Under the pieces are notes generated by a model, which made no database searches, had not been told where the DNA came from, and was given only the letters and a program-made list of their open reading frames with translations. Both the position numbers and the translations under genes were made by a program. Shown piece by piece: positions 52,277 through 61,088 of a stretch of DNA of 64,000 nt. Position 1 is the stretch's first letter. The number at the start of each line of letters is the position of its first letter. Source of the DNA: JBGSIC01 sp041751875 (GTDB taxonomy: Bacteria > Bdellovibrionota > FAC87 > UBA2466 > JACKAF01). The stretch spans positions 1 to 64,000 of the forward strand of contig JBGSIC010000014.1 in the NCBI GenBank assembly GCA_041751875.1. The letters are read 5' to 3'.

Positions 52277-53476
52277 ATGAAACAGTTTCTCTCTTATTCT
52301 TGGCTCGGTTTGGTGGTGCTAGTCGTTTTGGCGCTAGACGTATTTTCGGTTCTGCCGCCCCGCTTTCCCCGGCCAATGGAAAAAACCTACTTGGAGGGTA
52401 TTTTTCATGTTCATTCCACCTACTCGCATGATGGCGGAGGGAGCATCGAAGAGATCGCTCAGGCGGCCAACAACGCTGACATCGATTTTGTTTTCGTAAC
52501 TGACCACAACACCAATCAAGGATTTCTCGACGGTAAAGAGGGGGTATCCGGCAAAACCGACATCTTTATTGAGGATGAGGTTTCGATCCGTCTCGGCCAT
52601 GTGGTCACGGTCTACACGCATACGAGTGACCGGAAGCTAGATAAAAAAACGATAGGTGGTTACGCCCAAGAACAAGTCATCGGTAACAAGCGATTTCATC
52701 CCGATACCTTTCAGGTTATCGCTCACCCCACAAGTCTCAAGCACCCTTGGACTCAATGGGACCGCATCACCGCGGGAATGGAAATCATTAATTTCGACAG
52801 CCTCTGGCGTCGCCAGCTACACGACGCGCCTTTGAATTTCTTGACGACCCTTGGCCTGTCATTCGTAAACCCTTTTCTTTCGGCAATTCGCTTTTATGAC
52901 GTTAGTCCGAAGAGCCTTGAAATGTGGGATCACGCTAACAGCGTCTCGAGCGGCCATTTTGGAATTCTCGGCCAGGACTCCCACCAAAGATTGGCTCTTC
53001 CCCCCTTAGGATCGATCGCCTGGCCAAGCTACGAACGCGATTTTAAAATCGCTGCGAACGTGATTCGCCCCCCCGAAAAAGTTGCCGCTGATTTTCCCAC
53101 TCGGAAGCAGCAGATCTACAAATGGATCCGTGAAGGTCGATTTGCTGTCTTCTTTAGATTGCTGCACCCCTATGACGGGTATAACTGGAACCTCCACTGC
53201 GGATCGGACAGGTATAGCAGCGGCGATCGGATTGCTTTTAGGGACTGTCGTCACGTCTTTTCTGTTCCCAATTCTCCCTATCCTCACACGGTCCGGGTGT
53301 GGAAGGACGGAGCTCTGCATTCCGAAGTGCCGGTACACGCCGTGCCACCCGAACTCCCTTTGGAGGGCCCGGGAACCTACCGCGTCGAGGTCTGGGCAAA
53401 GGTCTCCAGCCGTTTCGGCATTACAGTTAGCCGCGCCGTTCCAATCGTTCTATTTAATCCCATTTATGTGGAATAG
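52277..53476 (+). CDS. membrane-anchored PHP-domain phosphoesterase-like protein
   Basis: A 399-residue protein with an N-terminal membrane segment (about 7-27) and a PHP domain outside it. The metal motifs are GIFHVHSTYSHDG (His44, His46), FVTDHNTN (Asp76, His77), IEDEVSI (Glu) and IAHPTS. A C-terminal beta-rich part (about 305-399) follows. PHP enzymes hydrolyse phosphoesters using metal clusters; the substrate is unknown. The two-base spacing after the GT39-like gene suggests that both act on the same envelope molecule. Confidence 0.85.
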   Translation: MKQFLSYSWLGLVVLVVLALDVFSVLPPRFPRPMEKTYLEGIFHVHSTYSHDGGGSIEEIAQAANNADIDFVFVTDHNTNQGFLDGKEGVSGKTDIFIEDEVSIRLGHVVTVYTHTSDRKLDKKTIGGYAQEQVIGNKRFHPDTFQVIAHPTSLKHPWTQWDRITAGMEIINFDSLWRRQLHDAPLNFLTTLGLSFVNPFLSAIRFYDVSPKSLEMWDHANSVSSGHFGILGQDSHQRLALPPLGSIAWPSYERDFKIAANVIRPPEKVAADFPTRKQQIYKWIREGRFAVFFRLLHPYDGYNWNLHCGSDRYSSGDRIAFRDCRHVFSVPNSPYPHTVRVWKDGALHSEVPVHAVPPELPLEGPGTYRVEVWAKVSSRFGITVSRAVPIVLFNPIYVE

Positions 53477-53584
53477 AGCGGATCTAGTAATTGCCCCTTC
53501 TTTCCGATAAATAGAGTGGGGCGTTTCCTTTGCGGGCTACGCTACCGATACCCTTCTCACCGGAGGGTTGATGAAAGGGATGCG

Positions 53585-54007
53585 ATGAAGGGCCTCAAGA
53601 TTATTCCATTTTTCCTGGTATTGATTCTTCTCTCCTACGTAGGTGTGCTGTTCGTGCAGCTAAACCCAGCGGAAATCTCTGTTGTGTTCTTTGGTGGTTA
53701 CGAATCCCCTCCTCTCGCAATGGGTTTCGTCGTGCTTACCAGCGCGCTCGTAGGAATGCTGCTGGCTGGAGTGCTCTGCCTTTTGGAACTTGTGGTCTTG
53801 TATGTGCAGAACAAGAGTTTACGTCGCAAACTTAGTGCTCTTACAAAGAAACATGGAGTCGTGGAAGCCAACGACTTAGAAGACGACTTCGGTTTGAAAC
53901 GAAAAAACGGATCGAAGGCTTTAGGGGGAAACGGTCAGCCCAAAAAAGGGGTGGAACTTGATAAAAAATCCACACCTTCAAAGACCGCACCTGAAGCCAA
54001 GCCATAA
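53585..54007 (+). CDS. LapA-like (DUF1049) membrane protein
   Basis: Starting at ATG 53585 (MKGLKIIPFFLVLILLSYVG) gives 140 residues, with AAAGGGA upstream. Two membrane helices (about 5-25 and 41-68) and a following coiled coil (NKSLRRKLSALTKK) match LapA/YciS-type proteins, which in enterobacteria help control lipopolysaccharide assembly. The C-terminal tail is Lys/Pro-rich and probably disordered. The longer upstream reading has no support. Confidence 0.8.
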   Translation: MKGLKIIPFFLVLILLSYVGVLFVQLNPAEISVVFFGGYESPPLAMGFVVLTSALVGMLLAGVLCLLELVVLYVQNKSLRRKLSALTKKHGVVEANDLEDDFGLKRKNGSKALGGNGQPKKGVELDKKSTPSKTAPEAKP

Positions 54008-54037
54008 CCTTTTTCCAGTCATTGCTAAGGTAGTTCC

Positions 54038-55252
54038 ATGCCGAGAAACATTTTATTTCTTCAGGCTGAACTCACTCGCCCTACGGGCGAGTGGCTGGCT
54101 ATGCATCAGTGGACCGCCTCCTCTTTAAAAACATTTCCCAAAAAGGCAGCCAGCGATCCCTTCCAGATAATTGTATACGCGCCCAAAACCCCCCAAGACT
54201 TTGCTAAAGGTTCGAGCCTTCGAACGCTCTACCCCAACGCCTGGATCGCGGTTTCCTTAAAGGATGCTTGGGTTGCGACGCTGGCAAAAGAGGAAAACCC
54301 TGCGAGCTATTTCGATGAGATTCTTGGGGCCCCCTTTGAGGACGCTGTGGTGCGCTTATCGCTTTCTCATTGGACTAGGCATGTCGAATCACGCGAAAAG
54401 GTAACGGAACTGGAAACTTCAGCGGAATCACTACGACTTCAGTGCGAAGATCTAGAGCGGCTTTCTGGACAGTTGGTCCGCCAGGTAGAGAGGGATGTTG
54501 AACTCGCCTCGCGCATTCAACGTAGCCTGCATCCGAAGCTCATTCCCACGCTTCCCGGCATTTTTCTCAAAGCTAAGTTCTTACCCGCGGCGGGAACCGG
54601 GGGCGACTACTACGACATCTTCCAGTTCGGGGATGGGCGTTTAGGCATTCTACTAGCTGACTCGAAGTCGCATGGCATGGCGGCTTCGCTCCTTACAGTA
54701 CTGATCAAAATTCGTCTCGAAGAGATGAAAGAACGTTTTTTCGACACTCACACTTTGGTCGAACACATCAATCGCGAAATCCAAGCCGTGCACGGAAAAG
54801 AAATTTCTTCGGTATCTCTCCTTTACGGCATTCTCGATCGCAAGTCCCTGACGTTTCAATACACCGTTGCGGGTCCCTTGGGTCCCTTACTCTGGCGCCT
54901 GGGAGAAATGGCGCCTCTTAATACCGTCGTGAATCCGGCTTTAGGAGAGGTCAGCGACTACAGTTTTCAAGAAAGTTTTATTTCGCTCAAACCTGCTGAC
55001 CTTTTGGTGTTTAGCACCGATGGTCTTGATGCACCACTGGCTGCCGGTCAGACCGCACATTCCAATCGCATTCAGTCACTCGCAGAAATTTTAAAAGCGG
55101 CAACGGAACCTGGTGACTTACTCTCCACGCAGAATGAAATTCTCTCGCATGTGGACCGCCACACCGAAAGCTCCCCCCTGCCCGACGACATTACGTTGAT
55201 TCAACTTCTGATAGATTCGCAAACGCTCTACGTTGCTTCAGAATCAAAATAG
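54038..55252 (+). CDS. SpoIIE/RsbU-type PP2C protein phosphatase
   Basis: A 404-residue protein: an N-terminal domain of about 115 residues with receiver-like strand pattern but no clear phosphoacceptor, a coiled coil (about 118-155), then a PPM phosphatase domain. Key residues are seen in GTGGDYYDIFQFGDG (about 186-200), ILLADSKSHGMAAS (usual form DVSGHG), VFSTDGLDAP and PDDITLIQLL. The metal aspartates are kept, so it is likely active. Such phosphatases act in partner-switching control of sigma factors; the partner is not in this window. The 3' end overlaps alr (convergent) by 25 bases. Confidence 0.88.
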   Translation: MPRNILFLQAELTRPTGEWLAMHQWTASSLKTFPKKAASDPFQIIVYAPKTPQDFAKGSSLRTLYPNAWIAVSLKDAWVATLAKEENPASYFDEILGAPFEDAVVRLSLSHWTRHVESREKVTELETSAESLRLQCEDLERLSGQLVRQVERDVELASRIQRSLHPKLIPTLPGIFLKAKFLPAAGTGGDYYDIFQFGDGRLGILLADSKSHGMAASLLTVLIKIRLEEMKERFFDTHTLVEHINREIQAVHGKEISSVSLLYGILDRKSLTFQYTVAGPLGPLLWRLGEMAPLNTVVNPALGEVSDYSFQESFISLKPADLLVFSTDGLDAPLAAGQTAHSNRIQSLAEILKAATEPGDLLSTQNEILSHVDRHTESSPLPDDITLIQLLIDSQTLYVASESK

Positions 55253-56358
55253 ATTTTTTGAACTCGCTGCGAAATTCCGGTAAAAACTTCGTAAGGAATT
55301 GTGTTTGCCCAACTCGCCACTTCACCAGCCCAGATTGATTGTTTTCCATCCGACCCGATTAAGGTAGCCAGATCACCTTCCTTTACGTCAGGAATGTGAG
55401 TTACCCGCGCTGCGCACAAGTCCATCGAGACTCTTCCGCAAAGCTTTGCCCGCACCCCACGGATGAGAAGCTCGCCTTGGTTGCCCAGAATGCGGGGGTA
55501 GCCATCGGCGTAGCCGACTGAGATCAAAGCCAAACGCTCGGGTTTTTCTGTGGTGAACGTGCGGCCATAGCCGACAGTTTCCCCCGCGACCACATTCTTT
55601 AAGCTGATGACTCGCGCCTTCCACTGCAATACCGGGTAGAGAGTCACTCCGGGAATGCCGGCGGGCCCCACCCCATAAAGACTCAAGCCGGGTCGCACTG
55701 CCGTACATTCCTTGGTGCGATCGCGCATAATCGCCGCCGAGTTCGCGTAGTGAATGCGGGCATCGGTATTGAGAAGGCGCGCTTCGCGAAACCGCTTACA
55801 CCATGATTCAAAAAGCGCGATTTGCTCGTCAATAAACTGCGATCGCGGATCGTCACTGTTGGCAAGATGCGTGGAAATCCCCGCTAGTTTCTCCGGAAAC
55901 CCCGCAAGCACTTTCATCGCCTCCGGCAACTCATCCGGTTTGAGTCCAAGGCGGTTCATGCCGGTATCAATTTTCAAATGAAGCGGAGGTAACTGGGCGC
56001 GTCCCTGGAGCGATTTCAAGTGATTGAGACTGTGAATAATCGGAATCAAATTGTACCGAAAGTACGCATCAATCTGGTGAGGCAAAAAACCCGAGAGGAC
56101 TAAAATGGTAAATGGCCTGTCAAAATGGTGGCGCAACTGAATCGCCTCTTCAAGAGTAGCTACGGCAACAGCTTCCGCTCCCCCTCGTTGGAGCAACACT
56201 TTCGCGACCGGTAAAACACCATGGCCATAAGCATCCGCCTTAATCACGGGGATGACCTCTCTGCGGCAGGCTGCTCGCAGGCTCACCATATTTTTCACCA
56301 AAGCCTGGAGATTGATCTCGGCCACGGTGCGGTAAGGAAACTCAAATATCTTAGCCAT
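55228..56358 (-). CDS. alr: alanine racemase
   Basis: Alr makes D-alanine for peptidoglycan. The 376-residue product has the PLP lysine in VIPVIKADAYGHG (about residue 40), HLKIDTGMNRLG, the catalytic tyrosine region ALISVGYADGYPR and CGRVSMD. Normal length. It faces the phosphatase gene, and the two 3' ends overlap. Confidence 0.96.
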   Translation of the reverse strand: MAKIFEFPYRTVAEINLQALVKNMVSLRAACRREVIPVIKADAYGHGVLPVAKVLLQRGGAEAVAVATLEEAIQLRHHFDRPFTILVLSGFLPHQIDAYFRYNLIPIIHSLNHLKSLQGRAQLPPLHLKIDTGMNRLGLKPDELPEAMKVLAGFPEKLAGISTHLANSDDPRSQFIDEQIALFESWCKRFREARLLNTDARIHYANSAAIMRDRTKECTAVRPGLSLYGVGPAGIPGVTLYPVLQWKARVISLKNVVAGETVGYGRTFTTEKPERLALISVGYADGYPRILGNQGELLIRGVRAKLCGRVSMDLCAARVTHIPDVKEGDLATLIGSDGKQSIWAGEVASWANTIPYEVFTGISQRVQKIYFDSEAT

Positions 56359-56440
56359 TTACGTCATCCACTTTAGCGACAAGAAAAAAAAGTGTCACCC
56401 ATCTTCTCCATCGCGACGGGCAAGGGGCTCCCCTGGAGTA

Positions 56441-56469
56441 TTGACACCCCCTCACGTCACCACCATACC
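56441..56469 (+). promoter_or_regulatory. promoter of the RNase P RNA gene
   Basis: TTGACA (56441-56446), 17-base spacer, CATACC (56464-56469). The predicted start six bases later coincides with the first base of the P1 helix at 56475. Confidence 0.7.
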
Positions 56470-56474
56470 TATCC

Positions 56475-56929
56475 GTGGAGAGTTTTTCGGGCAAACGCGT
56501 AACGAAGTTTTCTTAACTTCTGCACGAGGAAAGTCCGGACACCGAACGGCACCGTAGCGGGTAACGCCCGTCCAACGTGAGTTGCGGACCAGCGCAACAG
56601 AAAGGAAGTACAGCGCGATACCTCGGTCCTTGGCAAAGGCAGAGGGTAATCCTTTTCAACTCGAGTCGACATCTTGATTCGAAAAAGGAGAAAGCGGCTG
56701 TAGTGAAATCAGGCAAGCTCTACGGGGTGCAAGGTCAAAAAGTGAAGTGTGGATAACCCTTCGGGGAAGTCCCCCAAGTGCCTTCCTTGGTTACTTCCAG
56801 GTAGATCGCTCGAGCCACTTGGTAACAAAGGGCCTAGAGGAATGTTTGTCACTAGAGAATGCAGAACTTTTCTTCGAAGAAGTTTTACGTCTCTCTTTTA
56901 CAGAATCCGGCTTATGAAAAACTCTCCAC
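56475..56929 (+). ncRNA. rnpB: RNase P RNA
   Basis: RNase P RNA is the ribozyme that trims tRNA 5' leaders. The conserved P4-side box GAGGAAAGTCCGGACACC is at about 56525, ACAGAAAGG at about 56598, the TAGATCGCTCGAGCC and GGCCTAGAGGAATG region near the 3' half, and the closing CAGAATCCGGCTTA at about 56901-56914. The ends pair perfectly: GTGGAGAGTTTTTC (56475-56488) with its complement (56916-56929), forming P1. A T run (56930-56934) follows the stem. The start fits the TTGACA promoter upstream. Type A-like bacterial architecture. Confidence 0.95.
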
Positions 56930-57222
56930 TTTTTCTTCTATTATTCTTCTTCACTGCAATATCAGTGGCCGACGACAAACCCAGCACCACACCTTCGCTT
57001 CTAGACTTAAAGTCCCAGGTCTCTGAACCTTTGCGGAAACAAGAAAAAGAGAAAAGGATACGGGATACCAAAGTCCCCCCCCTGAGCCAGCCGGTGGCGC
57101 CTCCCTGCGATCCGAGCCACGGCGATTGTCTGAGAAAGCACCCTGAATACGCAGACCAGCTGCGTATTCCGCACGTACCGCCGCTGGCTCCTCCCGTCAC
57201 GGGCGGAGATACGCGAAATTAA
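56914..57222 (+). CDS. small exported Pro-rich protein starting inside rnpB
   Basis: The ATG at 56914 lies in the last 16 bases of the RNase P RNA. It gives 102 residues with a good signal peptide (MKNSPLFLLLFFFTAISVA), a charged helical segment (LRKQEKEKRIRD) and a Pro-rich C terminus with two Cys (PPCDPSHGDCLRKH) and two related PPLAPP/PPLSQP segments. Not recognised. A longer frame from 56749 would lie entirely in rnpB and is rejected. Whether it is translated from rnpB readthrough or from its own promoter is unclear. Confidence 0.6.
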   Translation: MKNSPLFLLLFFFTAISVADDKPSTTPSLLDLKSQVSEPLRKQEKEKRIRDTKVPPLSQPVAPPCDPSHGDCLRKHPEYADQLRIPHVPPLAPPVTGGDTRN

Positions 57223-57230
57223 TTGTCACA

Positions 57231-57701
57231 TCATCTGACGAAAACTTGTTTCTTAAATCGGTACGCGTCTTCCACCCGAATGGGATGGGATTTGATCATG
57301 GGTTCTGGAAGTTTGCTCGATGGAAACCAATCCCACGCGTCGACTTCGTCGGTGAGTCGAACCTCTCCTTCGAATTCGGTCACCTTAAAGAGGATGACCA
57401 GGAATTGTCCAAAATGCCCTTCTTTGATGGGCTCTTCCGTAACGGTCAGTTCTGGATTGGAATAAATTCCCACGAGCTGTTCGGCCCTGACAGTAAGCCC
57501 CGTCTCCTCAGCAACCTCTCGCCGCAAGGCGCCCACCCAATCCTCACCGCCGTCAAAATGTCCGCCTGGTAAACACCACTTGCCGGGCTCCCTAATGTGC
57601 TTTGAGCGCCGGGTAATCAGAATCTCATTCTTCTTGTTAAAAATAGCCGCATTCACGGCCGCGTACGGAACAATGCGATTTTTGCTAGGTGCGGGGTTCA
57701 T
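57231..57701 (-). CDS. Nudix hydrolase
   Basis: A 156-residue NDP-X hydrolase. The complete Nudix box is visible: G-x5-E-x7-REVAEETGL within GGHFDGGEDW and the following helix (about residues 47-69). The N terminus RIVPYAAVNAAIFNKKNEILI is the usual opening strand pair. The exact substrate (oxidised nucleotide, ADP-ribose, NADH or dinucleoside polyphosphate) cannot be told. Divergent from tgt; it ends a few bases from the stop of the small exported gene. Confidence 0.92.
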   Translation of the reverse strand: MNPAPSKNRIVPYAAVNAAIFNKKNEILITRRSKHIREPGKWCLPGGHFDGGEDWVGALRREVAEETGLTVRAEQLVGIYSNPELTVTEEPIKEGHFGQFLVILFKVTEFEGEVRLTDEVDAWDWFPSSKLPEPMIKSHPIRVEDAYRFKKQVFVR

Positions 57702-57753
57702 CCCGAATGCCTTTCCTGCTGCGAGTTTACAAGGCTCTTACTAAGACCAATCA

Positions 57754-57782
57754 TTGTAATTTCTTACGCTCTAACATACAAA
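57754..57782 (+). promoter_or_regulatory. promoter candidate of tgt
   Basis: TTGTAA (57754-57759), 17-base spacer, TACAAA (57777-57782), six bases, ATG 57789. No Shine-Dalgarno sequence; a leaderless start is predicted. Confidence 0.45.
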
Positions 57783-57788
57783 GCTCGC

Positions 57789-58946
57789 ATGCCAAGTACC
57801 AGCGCTTTTGTTGTTCACCGTTCTGAAGGATTTGCCCGAACGGGGTCGCTTACCCTTCATCGGGGAATCGTGGAAACCCCGGTCTTCATGCCCGTGGGGA
57901 CCTGCGCTGCGGTAAAGACTTTGGGAGCGGAAGAACTCGCCCCCCTGGGATCTCAGATCATCCTCGGGAACACTTATCATTTGTACCTTCGCCCCGGCCT
58001 AGAGGTGTTGAGTCGGTTTGGAGGTCTTCACAATTTTATGGGTTGGTCAGGCCCCATCTTGACCGACAGTGGCGGCTTTCAGGTGTTTAGTCTCGCGAAA
58101 CTTAAGAAGATATCCGACGAGGGCGCTCACTTTCAGTCGCACCTGAATGGAGACTCCCTCTTTCTTAGTCCTGAACTTTCCGCGCAGATTCAACAAACCA
58201 TAGGGTCCGACATCGCGATGGTCCTCGATGAATGCGTCGCACTCCCCAACACGGTAGAAAAACTGAAAGAAGCCGTCGACAGAAGTTACCTTTGGGCCCA
58301 ACGTTTCTTGCAGGTTCCGCGATTGAAACACCAGAAGATTTTCGGCATCGTCCAGGGTGGCAATAATTTCAAGTTGCGTCGCGAAAGTCTTGCGGCCACC
58401 GTTTCTCTTCCGATTGACGGAGTGGCCGTGGGCGGACTCAGTGTGGGCGAACCTCACAGCGTGATGATCGAAGTACTGGCCGAGTTGGCGCCAGCTCTTC
58501 CTGCTGCCCTTCCCCACTACCTAATGGGTGTCGGATCTCCCCTCGATCTTTTGGAAGCGGTTAACCTCGGTATCGATATGTTTGATTGTGTGTTGCCCAC
58601 ACGAAACGGTCGCAACGGCGGCTTCTTCACGGACCAGGGCCTTCTCAATATACGCAACAAAATCCACACTTTCGATCAAAACCCCATCGACCCGGAATGT
58701 GGTTGTCCCTGCTGTTCCCGGTACACCCGGGGCTATCTCCGCCACCTCTTTATGACGAAAGAAATTCTTGGGTGCCGCCTTGCAACCCTGCATAATGTCT
58801 TCTATTATCATCGCCTCTTAGGAAGATTCCGTACGGCTTTACGCCAGGGAAAGTTCACTGAACTTTACGCGGAACTCCGTCCGGTTCTCCGCGCAGGTTA
58901 TGCGAAGGAAGATCAGGGTTTGGTTTCTAGTAGTGAGGAAGTTTAA
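57789..58946 (+). CDS. tgt: queuine tRNA-ribosyltransferase
   Basis: Tgt exchanges guanine-34 for preQ1 in tRNAs with GUN anticodons. The 385-residue TIM-barrel protein shows LGNTYHLYLRPG, the catalytic Asp in TDSGGFQVFSL (about 92-102), VQGGNNFKLR, the second Asp in FDCVLPTRNGRNG and the zinc site CGCPCCSRYTRGYLRHLF. It starts the tgt-yajC-secD-secF-asnS cluster, two bases before yajC. Confidence 0.96.
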   Translation: MPSTSAFVVHRSEGFARTGSLTLHRGIVETPVFMPVGTCAAVKTLGAEELAPLGSQIILGNTYHLYLRPGLEVLSRFGGLHNFMGWSGPILTDSGGFQVFSLAKLKKISDEGAHFQSHLNGDSLFLSPELSAQIQQTIGSDIAMVLDECVALPNTVEKLKEAVDRSYLWAQRFLQVPRLKHQKIFGIVQGGNNFKLRRESLAATVSLPIDGVAVGGLSVGEPHSVMIEVLAELAPALPAALPHYLMGVGSPLDLLEAVNLGIDMFDCVLPTRNGRNGGFFTDQGLLNIRNKIHTFDQNPIDPECGCPCCSRYTRGYLRHLFMTKEILGCRLATLHNVFYYHRLLGRFRTALRQGKFTELYAELRPVLRAGYAKEDQGLVSSSEEV

Positions 58947-58948
58947 AG

Positions 58949-59311
58949 ATGAGTAAATGGATCGCGATGGGTTTGCTGGGCATGAGTCGTTTAAGCTTGG
59001 CAGACGCCGCTCCCGCCGCATCAGGATTCCAACAGACGGTTGGACCGATGATCCCCATCCTTCTTATGTTTGCGATTTTTTACTTTCTTCTGATTCGTCC
59101 CCAGCAGAAGAAGCAAAAATTGCATCAGCAGTTTTTACAGAACCTGAAAAAAGGGGAAATGGTCATTACCAACGGTGGAATCGTTGGTACGATCAAAAGT
59201 ATCAGTGACCGTTTAGTTACGTTAGAAGTAGATAAAGACGTATGCATCAAGCTTTTAAGGGGTCAAATTCTTGAGAATGCGAACTCGCTTAAAGCAGCCG
59301 TGAAGGAATAA
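58949..59311 (+). CDS. yajC: preprotein translocase accessory subunit YajC
   Basis: YajC joins SecDF at the inner-membrane Sec translocon. The 120-residue product has a single helix PMIPILLMFAIFYFLLIRPQ followed by the typical KKQKLHQQFLQNLKKGEMVITNGGIVG cytoplasmic domain. The N-terminal extension before the helix (about 32 residues) is longer than in E. coli. The gene lies between tgt and secD, as in many bacteria. Confidence 0.95.
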   Translation: MSKWIAMGLLGMSRLSLADAAPAASGFQQTVGPMIPILLMFAIFYFLLIRPQQKKQKLHQQFLQNLKKGEMVITNGGIVGTIKSISDRLVTLEVDKDVCIKLLRGQILENANSLKAAVKE

Positions 59312-59317
59312 GCAACG

Positions 59318-61081
59318 ATGAAGGGTCTCACCTGGCGGGTTTTTGTAGTCCTGGGGTCTATTCTTTTTTCCCTCTACCTTTTAGTTCCCACTTATCTTCG
59401 CTATGGGTTTGGCATAACGGTTCCCAAAGTCGTTCGAGCAGACGATCCATGGTACTTCCATATCATTCCTTCTGAAGTGGTTCGCCTCGGTCTTGATCTC
59501 CGCGGTGGCGTCCATCTTTCCCTTGGCATTGATTTCAACGAAGTTGGCAAAGACGCGGTGATGAAATTTCGCGCTCAGCTGGAAGACATGCTCAAAGAAG
59601 AGAAAGTTGAAGGCGTAACGACAAAAGTGACGCTTCAGGATACCGTGCAGATCGACTTTCCCAACGACGCGACCTGGGAAAAAGTCGATGACATCTTAGG
59701 CAAACAATTTGGACAGCAAGTTGATTTTGTTAACCAGGGCGCCAATTCCGCAAATATTCGCTTGAGCGCCATGGAAATCCAGCGGGTCAATGAACGTGCT
59801 CTTGACCAAGCCCTTGAAACCCTTCGCAATCGTATTGACGAATTTGGCATCGCGGAACCCATTCTCCAGAGGCAGGGTGACGATAAACTTCTGGTGCAGT
59901 TTCCTGGCATGAAGGAAATCGGTCGCTTAAAAGAAATCATATCCCGAACAGCAAAGCTTTCTTTCCAAATGGAACGGAGCGGTCCCGAGGAGCCAGGCGG
60001 CCCTCCCCCGGCTTCACAACTTGATACTTGGGTAGCTGACTACTTGAGAGCAAAAAAGCTGGATCTTTCCGCTACCAATCCTATTGCTTCGCACACGAAT
60101 GATCTCAATACTTTCCTGGCGAGCAAACTTCCCGAAGGGACCGAGATTCGCTTTAAGAAGCAAATTGATATCAACACGCGTGAGGCGAATTACATTCCTT
60201 ATCTCGTTGATCGCGAGCCCATTTTGACTGGTGATGAGCTGGACGATGCCTTCTACTCGTTCAATCAGCAGAACAATGAGCCGATGGTTAACTTTGTTTT
60301 GAGTCCCACGGCTGCTTCCAAGTTTGAGACTGCCACCGGTAATAACATCGGTCGGTACATGGCGATTATCCTCGATAATAACGTACACTCCGCTCCTCGT
60401 ATCAACTCTCGTATCCCAGGTGGACGTGGCGTCATTGAAATGGGTGGTGGCGCCGGACGCCAGCAAGATCAAATTTTAAACGATGCGAAAGACACCGCGC
60501 TCGTGCTTCGCTCAGGCGCTCTACCGGCGAAACTGATTTTCCTGGAAGAACGCGTGATTGGTCCTTCGCTTGGCGCGGACTCCATCCGCGCGGGAACCAT
60601 TTCACTGGCGGTCGGCCTAGCCTGCGTCTTTATTTTTATCTCCTTTTACTATCGCCTCTCGGGCTTGGTGGCGGTGTTTGCCCTTAGCTTGAACGGCCTA
60701 TTTATCTTGGCCTGCTTGGCTGCCTTTGAGGGCACGCTCTCCCTTCCTGGCTTAGCCGGTATTACGCTGACACTAGGCATGGCGGTTGACTCGAGTGTTC
60801 TCATTTTCGAACACATGCGCGAAGAGCTTCGGGCAGGAAAAAGTGCGGCGCTGTCTATCGCGGAAGGTTACAGCCGTGCCTTTACCGCGATTTTTGACGC
60901 CAACTTGACCACAATCATCGCCGGTCTTGTCCTCTTAAGTTTCGGTTACGGCCCCATCAAAGGATTTGCTGTAACGCTTTTGATTGGTTTGGTCTGCTCC
61001 ATGTACACTGCTGTCTTCGTGACCCGTGTGGTGTTCGACTACTTTATTGTGGCAAAAGGCAAAAAAACGGTGAGCATCTGA
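59318..61081 (+). CDS. secD: protein translocase subunit SecD
   Basis: SecD uses the proton gradient to pull proteins through SecYEG. The 587-residue protein has one N-terminal helix, a large periplasmic P1 domain starting with GLDLRGGVHL, the RNRIDEFGIAEPILQRQG repeat, and five C-terminal helices with GMAVDSSVLIFEHMREEL and FDANLTTIIAGLVLL, an RND-type transport core. Full length. Seven bases after it comes secF. Confidence 0.97.
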   Translation: MKGLTWRVFVVLGSILFSLYLLVPTYLRYGFGITVPKVVRADDPWYFHIIPSEVVRLGLDLRGGVHLSLGIDFNEVGKDAVMKFRAQLEDMLKEEKVEGVTTKVTLQDTVQIDFPNDATWEKVDDILGKQFGQQVDFVNQGANSANIRLSAMEIQRVNERALDQALETLRNRIDEFGIAEPILQRQGDDKLLVQFPGMKEIGRLKEIISRTAKLSFQMERSGPEEPGGPPPASQLDTWVADYLRAKKLDLSATNPIASHTNDLNTFLASKLPEGTEIRFKKQIDINTREANYIPYLVDREPILTGDELDDAFYSFNQQNNEPMVNFVLSPTAASKFETATGNNIGRYMAIILDNNVHSAPRINSRIPGGRGVIEMGGGAGRQQDQILNDAKDTALVLRSGALPAKLIFLEERVIGPSLGADSIRAGTISLAVGLACVFIFISFYYRLSGLVAVFALSLNGLFILACLAAFEGTLSLPGLAGITLTLGMAVDSSVLIFEHMREELRAGKSAALSIAEGYSRAFTAIFDANLTTIIAGLVLLSFGYGPIKGFAVTLLIGLVCSMYTAVFVTRVVFDYFIVAKGKKTVSI

Positions 61082-61088
61082 GGCACGC

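Noticed and set aside
56749..56913. Upstream extension of the small exported protein
   Set aside because: It lies completely inside the RNase P RNA; the signal peptide starts at ATG 56914.
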